A DNA stretch of 12,729 bases from an uncultured Phycisphaerales bacterium. Lineage in GTDB: Bacteria; Planctomycetota; Phycisphaerae; Phycisphaerales; UBA1924. Positions within the stretch are counted from its first letter, which is position 1. Every line of letters starts with the position of its first letter. The stretch spans positions 1 through 12,729 of the forward strand of contig CALFMQ010000355.1 in NCBI GenBank assembly GCA_937879825.1. The letters run 5' to 3'. Of the stretch, positions 1 through 6,968 are shown in pieces. The notes under the pieces were generated by a model. It ran no database searches. It was not told where the DNA came from and was given only the letters and a program-made list of their open reading frames with translations. A program made the position numbers and the translations under genes.

Positions 1-521
1 GCTCGTTCGACCCCGTGACCTACGGGCATCTGGATGTCGTCCGCCGGGGGCGTCGCCTGTTCGACCGGCTGATCGTCGGCGTCGGGCACAACCCGGACAA
101 GATGACGCTCTTCACCGCTGAGGAGCGGTTCGAGATGGTCCGCGATCTGTCGGGCGAGATCGCCCGGAACGAGCCAGACTCCGCACCGGTGGAGGTGGTC
201 GGGTTCTCCGGGCTGACGGTGGACGCGGCCCGCAAGCACGGCGCGACCGCCCTGCTCCGCGGCATCCGCAATCTCTCCGACTTGCAGTACGAGATCCAGC
301 AGGCCGCCACAAATCGTGAGGTGGCGGGGCTGGAGACGGTCTTCATCGTCGCGGGGCAGTCCTTCGCGTACACCTCCTCGACGCTCATCCGACAGATCAC
401 CGCGATGGGGAGCGACCTGTCGGTGCTGAAGTCGATGTGCCCGCCGGGCGTGATCGAGGCGCTGGAGGCCAAGAAACGGGCGGGGCACCCGATGCTCGCC
501 CGCCTCCAGTCGGACGGGTGA
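1..521 (+). CDS. coaD: Phosphopantetheine adenylyltransferase CoaD, 5'-truncated by window edge
   Basis: CoaD transfers AMP from ATP to 4'-phosphopantetheine, giving dephospho-CoA, the penultimate step of cytoplasmic coenzyme A synthesis. The reading frame is already open at the left edge (first whole codon at base 3) and begins in SFDPVTYGH, which matches the nucleotidyltransferase motif GTFDPxTxGH whose histidine is catalytic. Further family signatures follow: the FTxEER segment after the first helix, VVGFSGL, LLRGIRN with the phosphate-binding arginine region, YEIQQAATNR, and SSTLIRQI, the counterpart of SSSLVRE in other CoaD proteins. Only about the first eight residues should be missing, so the GTG at base 15 is a valine codon and not the start. 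The TGA stop is at 519-521. The next gene lies beyond a repeat element, so this may be the end of its transcription unit. Confidence 0.96.
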   Translation, partial: SFDPVTYGHLDVVRRGRRLFDRLIVGVGHNPDKMTLFTAEERFEMVRDLSGEIARNEPDSAPVEVVGFSGLTVDAARKHGATALLRGIRNLSDLQYEIQQAATNREVAGLETVFIVAGQSFAYTSSTLIRQITAMGSDLSVLKSMCPPGVIEALEAKKRAGHPMLARLQSDG

Positions 522-526
522 GTACT

Positions 527-666
527 CACCACAGAGGCACAGAGTTCACAGAGAGGAGACATGAGACTCCGAGTGGTTTCAGGTATCACTCCCGAGTTCC
601 GGGCTCATTCGGTATGACCGCGCGGCCTGTCTGATTATTCTCTGTGTTCTCAGTGTCTCTGTGGTG
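527..666. repeat. 140-bp intergenic element with 28-bp imperfect terminal inverted repeats
   Basis: The left arm (527-554, starting CACCACAGAGGCACAGAG) and the right arm (639-666, ending GTGTCTCTGTGGTG) pair as an inverted repeat. Aligned base by base they match at 24 of 28 positions, with mismatches at 537, 541, 545 and 546. The arms are built from short CACAGAG units and differ from the surrounding GC-rich coding DNA in composition. The interior (555-638) codes for nothing recognisable and contains a small hairpin, GAGTG at 571-575 with CACTC at 587-591. The element starts 5 bp after the coaD stop and ends just before the start of the next gene. From memory, this CACAGAG-type repeat recurs in intergenic DNA of planctomycetes and other phyla and yields spurious HHRGTExTE-like peptides. 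It could be a MITE-like or REP-like element. No target-site duplication is evident. Confidence 0.75.
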
Positions 667-676
667 AATGGATTTC

Positions 677-1357
677 ATGGAATACCGCATCATCAGCATC
701 GGCGCGTTGGATGTTCATCCCCTCCGGGGCGAGCGCACCGCCGTGCGCACAGGGCACGCGACGACGACGCTCGTCCGTTCGGGTCAGACGACGATTCTCG
801 TCGATCCGGGTTTGCCGCCCCAGCCGCTGGCGGCGCGCCTCGAGGAGCGCACCGGGCTCAAGCCGGGCGACATCACGCATGTCTACATGACTTCGTTCCG
901 CCCGGATGTGCGGCGTGGGCTGGAACTTTTTGACGGCTCATCGTGGGTGATCGCCGAGCGCGAGCGTGAGAGCGTGGGCGTGGCGATGATCGAGGCGTTC
1001 CGGAGGGCCGCCGAATCGGGCGAGGAGGAGCTCGCGTCGGCTCTTGAGAAGGACATCGCGCTGCTGCGTCGGTGCGAGGCCGCGCCGGACCGGCTGGCCC
1101 CGCGCGTGGACCTGTTCCCGCTCCCCGGTGTGACGCCGGGCCTGACCGGGTTGGTGCTCGCGGGCCCTCGGCACACGACAGTCATTGCCGGCGATGCGGT
1201 GCCCACCGAGGAGCACCTGACGCAGGGCAAGGTGCTGCCGTGGGCGCCGGATGTCACGCAGGCGAGGGAGTCGTTCGCGGAGGTGATCGAGATCGCTGAT
1301 CTGATCATTCTCGGGCGTGACAACCTGGTCGTGAACCCCACAAAGCGCCCGTTCTGA
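677..1357 (+). CDS. MBL-fold protein with degenerate metal-binding site (probable pseudo-hydrolase)
   Basis: The 226-residue protein has the layout of a short metallo-beta-lactamase-fold hydrolase. An N-terminal strand with ILVDPG (residues 40-45) is followed by the position of the metal motif, an insertion of charged helices (about 85-140), and a second half with PGVTPG (150-155) and VIAGDA (169-174). The motif normally written T-H-x-H-x-D-H reads T-S-F-R-P-D-V at 72-78, and the histidine of PGHTPG is valine. Thus the two aspartates survive but the histidines of both motifs are gone. I therefore infer a non-catalytic or differently acting family member; its substrate is unknown. I chose ATG 677 because GGTGA at 663-667 sits 9 bases upstream. 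ATG 668, three codons earlier and in frame, has no such site and abuts the repeat. Low similarity to active enzymes makes the fold call the firmest statement possible. Confidence 0.75.
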   Translation: MEYRIISIGALDVHPLRGERTAVRTGHATTTLVRSGQTTILVDPGLPPQPLAARLEERTGLKPGDITHVYMTSFRPDVRRGLELFDGSSWVIAERERESVGVAMIEAFRRAAESGEEELASALEKDIALLRRCEAAPDRLAPRVDLFPLPGVTPGLTGLVLAGPRHTTVIAGDAVPTEEHLTQGKVLPWAPDVTQARESFAEVIEIADLIILGRDNLVVNPTKRPF

Positions 1358-1411
1358 CCGATTGGCACCAGCAATCAGGGGAAGAGGGAGGGTGGGGTCG
1401 GGGGTGTGGGC

Positions 1412-1417
1412 TACACT
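1412..1417 (+). promoter_or_regulatory. Possible -10 element for the sulfotransferase operon
   Basis: TACACT lies 34 bases upstream of the GTG at 1451, in the 93-bp gap after the MBL-fold gene. It matches the sigma-70 -10 consensus at four of six bases. I see no convincing -35 hexamer at 16-18 bases upstream (that stretch is G-rich), so this is a weak call. If correct, transcription would begin near 1423-1426 and the GTG at 1406 could not be the start codon. Confidence 0.3.
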
Positions 1418-1450
1418 GATTCCCCTTTGCAGAGCGGGAGAATCGAGCGC

Positions 1451-3046
1451 GTGAAACCGGCCGTCCAGCAGAAACTCCAGACCGCCTTGGCGATGCACCA
1501 GGCGGGGCAGCTCGAGGGTGCGGAGCGCCTGTACCGCGAGGTGCTCCGGGCGGACCCCAAGAATGTCAATGCGCTGCAGCTGCTCGGCAAGATGGCGATG
1601 CAGATCGGGCGGTTCGGGGACGCCAAGCCGCTCATCGAGAGGGCGTGCGCCCTGGCCCCGAACGCGCCGCCCATCCTCGACGCGTTGGTGGATTTCCATC
1701 TCAAGACCAACCGCCCCGGCAAGGCGCTGGAGGTGATGGAGAAGATCGTCCGCCTTGCGCCCAACAGCCCGGACCGTTGGATGCAGCTGGGTACGCTGCT
1801 CACGGCGGAGGGTGCGTGGGAACGCGGCGTCGAGTGCTACGACAAAGCGCTCACACTCAACCCCAACCTCGTGCGCGCGGGCGCGGGCAAGGCGATGAAC
1901 CTCGAGCGGCGCGGCCTCAATGAAGAAGCGTACGAGGCCCTCGCTCCGTTCCTCCGGGGCGACAACCCCGATCCGCACGTGCTGGGAATCTTCGCGACGG
2001 TGGCGCCGAAAGTGGGCCGGACCGACGAGGCGATCGCGATGCTTGCCGCGGCGGTGCAGAACCCCGCGATTCCCGACGAACCGCGTTCGATCCTTTATTT
2101 CGGCTTGGGTGATCTCTACTCGAAGAAGAAGTTGTTCGACGAGGCGTTCGAGGCGTACGCCAACGCGCAGAAGTTCCGCAATGTCCCGTGGTCGAGCGAG
2201 CAGGCGAAGATGATTCACGACCTGGTCGCCGGCGCGTATTCGCGCGAGTCGATCGCGACGATGGTGCGCTCGCGCCAGACGACCGCGGTGCCTGTTTTCA
2301 TCGTCGGCATGCCGCGCTCGGGGACCTCGCTCGTGGAGCAGACGATCGCGAGCCATCCCGATGCCGCGGGCGCGGGCGAACTGCCGGGCATCGCCGACGC
2401 CAAGCTCGCGCTGCATTACGCGACCGGCGGCAAAGAAATCTTCCCGAAGTACCTTCCGAGTCTCACGCCCGCGCTGCTCGACAAGGCGGCGCGCGACTAT
2501 CTCAAGACGCTCACGCACGAGGCCCCCAAGGCCGCCCGCGTGACGGACAAGGCGCCGAGCAACTTCATGTTCGTCGGCCTGATCGCGCAGCTATTCCCCA
2601 ACGCGCGCATCATCCATTGCAAGCGGCACCCGCTCGACTCCTGCATTTCGTGCTACACGAAGCGGTTCACCTTCGGGCACGGCTTCACGCGCTCGCTGGA
2701 GGACCTCGCCTCGTACTACGCGCTGTACGAGCGGCTCATGGCGCACTGGCACGACGTCAAACCGCTGCCCATTCTCGATGTCGCATACGAGGACATGGTC
2801 GCCGACCACGAGGGGATGACGCGCCGGATTCTCGACTTCATCGGGCTGCCGTTCGACGAGGCGTGCCTGAAGTTCTACGAGTCGGAGCGCCATGTTCGCA
2901 CGGCCTCGTACGATCAGGTGCGTAAGCCGATCTACGGCTCATCGGTGGCCCGTTGGCGGCGATACGAGAAGCATCTCACGCCGCTCATCACGGCCCTCCG
3001 CGCCGAGGGCGTCGACGTGCCGCTCGACTCGGAACCATCGGGATGA
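1451..3046 (+). CDS. TPR-repeat sulfotransferase, paralogue A
   Basis: The protein (531 residues) should transfer sulfate from PAPS to an unidentified acceptor. Residues about 5-245 are a TPR solenoid, with repeats such as AGQLEGAERLYREVLRADP and LGDLYSKKKLFDEAFEAY. Residues 281-520 are a Sulfotransfer_3-type domain. It has [13 protein letters not shown] (281-293), the 5'-phosphosulfate loop; a GE pair with Glu310, where related tyrosylprotein sulfotransferases carry the catalytic base; TDK (365-367); and RHPLDSCIS (392-400), the 3'-phosphate-binding motif. The C-terminus has QVRKPIYGSSVARWRRY, shared with both downstream paralogues. No signal peptide or membrane helix is visible, so it is likely cytoplasmic. 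GTG 1451 is preferred because GGGAG at 1436-1440 lies 10 bases upstream; a longer frame opens at GTG 1406 without such a site. It differs from its sisters in having GEL instead of GER after Glu310. It is the first gene of an operon and its TGA overlaps the next ATG as ATGA. Confidence 0.9.
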   Translation: MKPAVQQKLQTALAMHQAGQLEGAERLYREVLRADPKNVNALQLLGKMAMQIGRFGDAKPLIERACALAPNAPPILDALVDFHLKTNRPGKALEVMEKIVRLAPNSPDRWMQLGTLLTAEGAWERGVECYDKALTLNPNLVRAGAGKAMNLERRGLNEEAYEALAPFLRGDNPDPHVLGIFATVAPKVGRTDEAIAMLAAAVQNPAIPDEPRSILYFGLGDLYSKKKLFDEAFEAYANAQKFRNVPWSSEQAKMIHDLVAGAYSRESIATMVRSRQTTAVPVFIVGMPRSGTSLVEQTIASHPDAAGAGELPGIADAKLALHYATGGKEIFPKYLPSLTPALLDKAARDYLKTLTHEAPKAARVTDKAPSNFMFVGLIAQLFPNARIIHCKRHPLDSCISCYTKRFTFGHGFTRSLEDLASYYALYERLMAHWHDVKPLPILDVAYEDMVADHEGMTRRILDFIGLPFDEACLKFYESERHVRTASYDQVRKPIYGSSVARWRRYEKHLTPLITALRAEGVDVPLDSEPSG

Positions 3047-4635
3047 GCGCCCCCGACCCGCGCGCGCTGATCCGCGAGGCGCTCAGCGCCCAGCAGTCCG
3101 GCGACATCGAGCGCGCCAAGGGCGCGCTCCAGCGGGCGATCGACTCCGACGCGAACTCGGTGGACGCACGTGTGCTGATGGCGCGCCTCCGCGCCGCGAC
3201 GGGCGATCGGTCCGGGGCCGTAAAGAGCGCGCTGGATGCAACACAACTCGCCCCGGACGATCTGCGCATCCGGCGGCTGCTCGCGGAACTGCTCGCGGCG
3301 GTCAATCGTCCCGAGGACGCCGCGGTGCAGCTGCGGCGGATTATCAGGGATCGCCCGAATGACGCTGGCGCGTGGACGATGCTCGGCGCGATGCTTGTGC
3401 TCGCCAACGACCTGCCCGGCGCCGAGGATGCGTACGCGAAAGCGGTCGAGGCGAGCCCCAACAGCGCCGAGGCGGCGGCCGGCCTCGCGTCGCTCCGCGA
3501 ACTCGACGGCCGCGCCGGGGAAGCGATCGCGATCCTGGAACCGTGGCTTGCCAAGTCGCCTGTGGACGACCGGATCGCCACCGCGTTCGCGGCGCCAGCG
3601 CGACGGCTCAAACGCTCCGATGAAGCGATCCCGTTGCTTGAAGAAGTCGTGAAGCGGAAGTCGGTCGCCGGCCCGCGCCGCGAGATGGCGTTGTTCGCAT
3701 TGGGTGATCTGTACGCATCGCAGAAGCGGTTCGACGACGCCTTCGCCTCGTACACACAAGGCCATCACGCGCGTCACGCCCCGTGGAACCCCGACGAGTT
3801 CGATGCGCTGTGCGAGCAGATCGCCGGCACGTACTCGGCCGCGTTCATCGGCGCGATGCCGCGCTCGACCAGCGGATCGCGACTGCCCGTGTTCATTGTC
3901 GGCATGCCGCGATCCGGCACATCGCTCACGGAGCAGATCATCGCTAGCCATCCCAAGGCCTTTCCCGGCGGTGAGCGCCGAGAGATTCGCCACATCATGC
4001 GCCAGCTCGCCGGCGAGATGCCCGATGCGCCCCGCTGGCCCGACCACGCGGGCGCCCTGACGACCGACCAACTCGATCGCGCCGCCGCTTGGTACATCGA
4101 GCAGTCGCGTGCGCTCGCGCCGGACGCGCAACGAATGACGGACAAGAATCCCGCGAACCAGCTCCGCGTCGGTCTGATCGCGCAGATTTTCCCGGAGGCG
4201 CGGTTCATTCATACGCGCCGTCATCCGCTCGATACATGCATGTCCATCTACTCCAAGCGATTCACCATCGGGCACGAGTTCGCCGACAGGTTGCCCGACC
4301 TGGCGCGCCGGTATGCCGCGTACGATCGAATCGCCCGCCACTGGGCGCGCGTGATGGGCGACCGATTCCTCGAGATCGATTACGAGCACCTCGTCGCCGA
4401 TCAGGAGGGCGTGACCCGGACGATGCTCGCGCACATCGGCCTGGATTGGAATGACGCGTGCATGAACTTCCACGAGTCGGAGCGCGTCGTGACGACGGCT
4501 TCCTACGAGCAGGTGCGCCGGCCGATGTACGCCAGTTCGGTCGGGCGCTGGCGCGACTACGAGAGGCACCTGGGCCCGCTGATCGAAGGCCTGCGCGCAT
4601 GCGGCGTGGCGCTCCCGGGGCTCGACGATGCCTGA
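3043..4635 (+). CDS. TPR-repeat sulfotransferase, paralogue B
   Basis: Second of three tandem paralogues (530 residues), with the same architecture as its upstream neighbour. TPR-like helices span about residues 5-245 (for example SGDIERAKGALQRAIDSD and LPGAEDAYAKAVEASPNS). A PAPS-dependent sulfotransferase domain follows, with [13 protein letters not shown] at 282-294, GGER with Glu311, TDKNPANQ from 366, RHPLDTCMS at 393-401 and the C-terminal QVRRPMYASSVGRWRDY. Spacing from the 5'-phosphosulfate loop to TDK (84 residues) and to the RHPL motif (111) equals that in paralogue A, so the catalytic domain is intact. The start ATG 3043 overlaps the previous stop (ATGA at 3043-3046), which implies translational coupling; a frame open further upstream lies inside the preceding gene and is not needed. 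The acceptor is unknown; the TPR part probably binds a protein partner or substrate. No export signal is seen. Confidence 0.92.
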   Translation: MSAPDPRALIREALSAQQSGDIERAKGALQRAIDSDANSVDARVLMARLRAATGDRSGAVKSALDATQLAPDDLRIRRLLAELLAAVNRPEDAAVQLRRIIRDRPNDAGAWTMLGAMLVLANDLPGAEDAYAKAVEASPNSAEAAAGLASLRELDGRAGEAIAILEPWLAKSPVDDRIATAFAAPARRLKRSDEAIPLLEEVVKRKSVAGPRREMALFALGDLYASQKRFDDAFASYTQGHHARHAPWNPDEFDALCEQIAGTYSAAFIGAMPRSTSGSRLPVFIVGMPRSGTSLTEQIIASHPKAFPGGERREIRHIMRQLAGEMPDAPRWPDHAGALTTDQLDRAAAWYIEQSRALAPDAQRMTDKNPANQLRVGLIAQIFPEARFIHTRRHPLDTCMSIYSKRFTIGHEFADRLPDLARRYAAYDRIARHWARVMGDRFLEIDYEHLVADQEGVTRTMLAHIGLDWNDACMNFHESERVVTTASYEQVRRPMYASSVGRWRDYERHLGPLIEGLRACGVALPGLDDA

Positions 4636-6097
4636 GCCCTCGCTCGATGCCGCACGCCGACTCCGCATCGATGGACGGCTTGGCGAAGCCCTGACGATGC
4701 TCGCGGCCCTCCCGGACTCGATCGATGTGGCGATGGAGCGTGCCGACGCCCAACACGCGGCTTCACTCTTCGATGAAGCGGCATCCACACTGACGCGACT
4801 CATCGCGGCGAGCCCCGGCGAGGCGCGCGCTCACCGGTTGCTCGGGCGCGTGCATCTCAGCGCCGGACGATATGCGGATTCCGGCGCGGCGTACACGCGG
4901 GCGCTGACGCTCGTGCCCGATGATCCGATCGCCATCGCCGGGCGCGCCGAAGCGATGCTCCGCGCGGGCGATCACACCGGGGCGCTGGCGGCCCTTGAGC
5001 CGCACGTTGATAGCAAAGCTCCGCACGACGCGATCGCCACCGCGTTCGCGCACCTTGCCAAGCGCGCCGGCCGTGTTGAGCAGGCCCTGGCGATGCTCGA
5101 TGCTTCGCTGGCCGCGGCGGACGTCCCGGCCGATCGTCGGAGTGATGCGATTCATGCGCGCGGCGAGATGCTTGATGCGCTCCAGCGGTACGACGAGGCG
5201 TTCGCATCCTTCAAGGAGTCGAACGATCTGCGCATCACGCGGTTCGACGCCGACGCGCAGGAGCGGCTGCTCCAGCGCATCCGCTCGGTGTACCAGCCCG
5301 GCGCATCGCGCATCCTGCCCAACTCCGGGCTCGAAACCGCGGCGCCGGTCTTCATCGTCGGCATGCCGCGCTCGGGCACCTCGCTCGTCGAGCAGATTCT
5401 CGCGTCGCACCCATCCGTCGCAGCGGGCGGCGAGCGCCCGGACATGCGCAACATCATCATGTCGCTCCCGCGCCGGACCGCCCCCCCCACGCCGTTCCCG
5501 GACGCCGCCCGGACCGTTCCCGCGCAGACGCTCAGGCAGCTCGCCGGCGCTTACATCGCTCCATTGCTCGGAGCCGGCATCGAGCGCATCACCGACAAGA
5601 TGCCGATGAACTTTATGGCGATCGGGCTCATCGCGCAGCTCTTTCCCAGGGCGCGCATCATCCATTGCGTCCGTCATCCCCTGGGCACCTGCCTCTCGTG
5701 CTATTTCTCGAACTTCGTCGGCGCGCACCCGTACACGCGCGACCTTGCGGCGCTGGGGCGCTTCTACGGGCAGTACCAGCGCATGATGGCACATTGGCGT
5801 TCCGCTCCCCCCGCATCACCGCTCCCGATTCATGAGATCGGGTACGAGTCGCTCGTGGCGGATCAGGAAGCGCAGTCACGCGCGCTTGTCGAGTTCGTCG
5901 GTCTCCCGTGGGACAGTGCGTGTCTCCGCTTCCACGAGACCGACCGGGCCGTGCACACGGCTTCGTTCGATCAGGTCCGGCGGCCCATGTACTCCAGTTC
6001 CGTCGGGCGCTGGCGGCACTACGCCGCCCACCTCGCGCCGCTTGTCGATGCGCTTCGTTCTGAAGGAGTTGATCCTCAGTCCGAAGCGCCGTCCTAG
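4628..6097 (+). CDS. TPR-repeat sulfotransferase, paralogue C (short TPR region, divergent motifs)
   Basis: Third tandem paralogue (489 residues), about 40 residues shorter than the other two. The loss lies in the N-terminal TPR region, consistent with about one repeat fewer. The sulfotransferase domain keeps [13 protein letters not shown] (240-252), GGER with Glu269, TDKMPMN from 322, an RHPL motif at 349-352 with Ser357, and [17 protein letters not shown] near the C-terminus. Two changes set it apart. The motif reads RHPLGTC where A and B have RHPLD(S/T)C, and the stretch after it reads SNFVGAHPY where A and B have KRFT(F/I)GHxF. These lie close to the cofactor and substrate site, so acceptor preference may differ. 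The ATG overlaps the previous gene's end by 8 bases. Its TAG at 6095-6097 overlaps the TAG of the convergent dut gene, leaving no room for a terminator between them. Confidence 0.92.
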   Translation: MPEPSLDAARRLRIDGRLGEALTMLAALPDSIDVAMERADAQHAASLFDEAASTLTRLIAASPGEARAHRLLGRVHLSAGRYADSGAAYTRALTLVPDDPIAIAGRAEAMLRAGDHTGALAALEPHVDSKAPHDAIATAFAHLAKRAGRVEQALAMLDASLAAADVPADRRSDAIHARGEMLDALQRYDEAFASFKESNDLRITRFDADAQERLLQRIRSVYQPGASRILPNSGLETAAPVFIVGMPRSGTSLVEQILASHPSVAAGGERPDMRNIIMSLPRRTAPPTPFPDAARTVPAQTLRQLAGAYIAPLLGAGIERITDKMPMNFMAIGLIAQLFPRARIIHCVRHPLGTCLSCYFSNFVGAHPYTRDLAALGRFYGQYQRMMAHWRSAPPASPLPIHEIGYESLVADQEAQSRALVEFVGLPWDSACLRFHETDRAVHTASFDQVRRPMYSSSVGRWRHYAAHLAPLVDALRSEGVDPQSEAPS

Positions 6098-6570
6098 ACG
6101 CCCGTCGAGCCGAATCCGCCGACGCCGCGCTCGGTTTCGTCCAGTTCGTCGCACGCCACGACCCGCGCCCGCGCCACCGGCGCGATCACGAGCTGCGCGA
6201 TCCGCATGCCCGGCTCCACGATGAACGCGTTCTTGCCGAGATTGATCAGGCCTACCTTCACCTCGCCGCGGTAGTCCGCGTCGATCGTGCCCGGCGCATT
6301 GGGCACCGTGACCCCCCACTTGCACGCCAGACCCGAACGCGGACGCACCTGCCCCTCGAACCCCGGGTCCAGCGCCATCGCCAGCCCGGTCGGGATCAGT
6401 CGAATCTCGCCGGGCGGGATCGTCACCGCTCTGCCGTCCTCGGGGCACGATGCCAGGTCCATGCCCGCAGCGTGCTCGCTCTGGTACCCCGGGACGGCCG
6501 CCCCCGAGCGGAGGACCTTGAATCGGACGACCGGAGAGCAGGCAACAACGGCTTCGTTCGGCGTGTTCAT
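6094..6570 (-). CDS. dut: dUTP diphosphatase (dUTPase)
   Basis: The 158-residue protein is a trimeric-type dUTPase that hydrolyses dUTP to dUMP and pyrophosphate, keeping uracil out of DNA and supplying the dTMP precursor. All five family motifs are present and in order: AGMDLA (35-40), RPRSGLA (76-82), [10 protein letters not shown] (94-103, with Asp97 in the place of the catalytic aspartate), GMRIAQLV (121-128) and the C-terminal [10 protein letters not shown] (148-157) that closes over the nucleotide. Length is normal for the family. ATG 6570 gives a start close to the conserved core; the frame remains open upstream without homology. No strong Shine-Dalgarno sequence is visible. The gene lies 38 bp after the small gene at 6609-6905 on the same strand and may be co-transcribed with it. 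Its stop is shared through a CTAG palindrome with the convergent sulfotransferase gene. Confidence 0.97.
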   Translation of the reverse strand: MNTPNEAVVACSPVVRFKVLRSGAAVPGYQSEHAAGMDLASCPEDGRAVTIPPGEIRLIPTGLAMALDPGFEGQVRPRSGLACKWGVTVPNAPGTIDADYRGEVKVGLINLGKNAFIVEPGMRIAQLVIAPVARARVVACDELDETERGVGGFGSTGV

Positions 6571-6608
6571 TCGCCGAGCGTCGCGTACTTCGGGTTGTGA
6601 GTCAATGG

Positions 6609-6905
6609 TCAGCCGCGGGACTCGAGAGCATCGATCGTCTGTCGGGTCTCGTCGATGGCGCGTTCGATCGCGGAGGTCCCGGTCACGGCTTTGACGAGGT
6701 CCACGCGCCGCATCGATCGCATCTGCTCCTCGCAGTCGGCCTTCGCCCGCGCGAGCGAGTTCAGTATCGCGTGCGCCCGTTCCTTGAGCACCACAGGGGT
6801 CAGGGCGACATCGCAATCACAGCCATGTGAAGAAACGGTCATGGTTTCGATGCAGGTGTTGGTCACTTCGTTGCTCCCGGTCTGGCCTCCCGCTGACTCC
6901 CCCAT
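6609..6905 (-). CDS. Small hypothetical protein, helical
   Basis: I do not recognise this protein. From ATG 6905 it has 98 residues; an internal ATG at 6842 would give 77 and includes the part that looks most protein-like. Its middle and C-terminal parts ([48 protein letters not shown]) look like amphipathic helices, possibly a coiled coil. Near the start is a Cys-Asp-Cys triplet in [10 protein letters not shown]. There is no signal peptide or membrane segment. The case for a real gene rests on its position. It fills the gap between the dehydratase gene and dut on the same strand, with 63 bp and 38 bp spacings and no competing frame of better quality. Neither start has a clear ribosome binding site. 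It may link the dehydratase gene and dut in one transcript. Confidence 0.55.
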   Translation of the reverse strand: MGESAGGQTGSNEVTNTCIETMTVSSHGCDCDVALTPVVLKERAHAILNSLARAKADCEEQMRSMRRVDLVKAVTGTSAIERAIDETRQTIDALESRG

Positions 6906-6968
6906 CGGGCGACCTGGCGACTCGCGGCTCCGTACCGTCCGTCATTGTCTCTTTGTACCGCCCGAACC

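Noticed and set aside
437..634. 65-codon plus-strand frame containing HHRGTEFTE
   Set aside because: This peptide is the translation of the CACAGAG repeat arm fused to out-of-frame coaD. I regard it as spurious.
938..2518. 526-codon open frame on the minus strand opposite paralogue A and the MBL-fold gene
   Set aside because: It is an Arg-, His- and Leu-rich antisense shadow typical of high-GC DNA. It spans two clearly real plus-strand genes and has no recognisable domain.
2932..4803. 623-codon open frame on the minus strand opposite paralogue B
   Set aside because: Longer than the real gene it covers, but with the same Arg-rich shadow composition and no family motif. The plus-strand frame has complete sulfotransferase motifs.
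4763..5794. 343-codon open frame on the minus strand opposite paralogue C
   Set aside because: Antisense shadow of a gene with complete motifs; no domain recognised.
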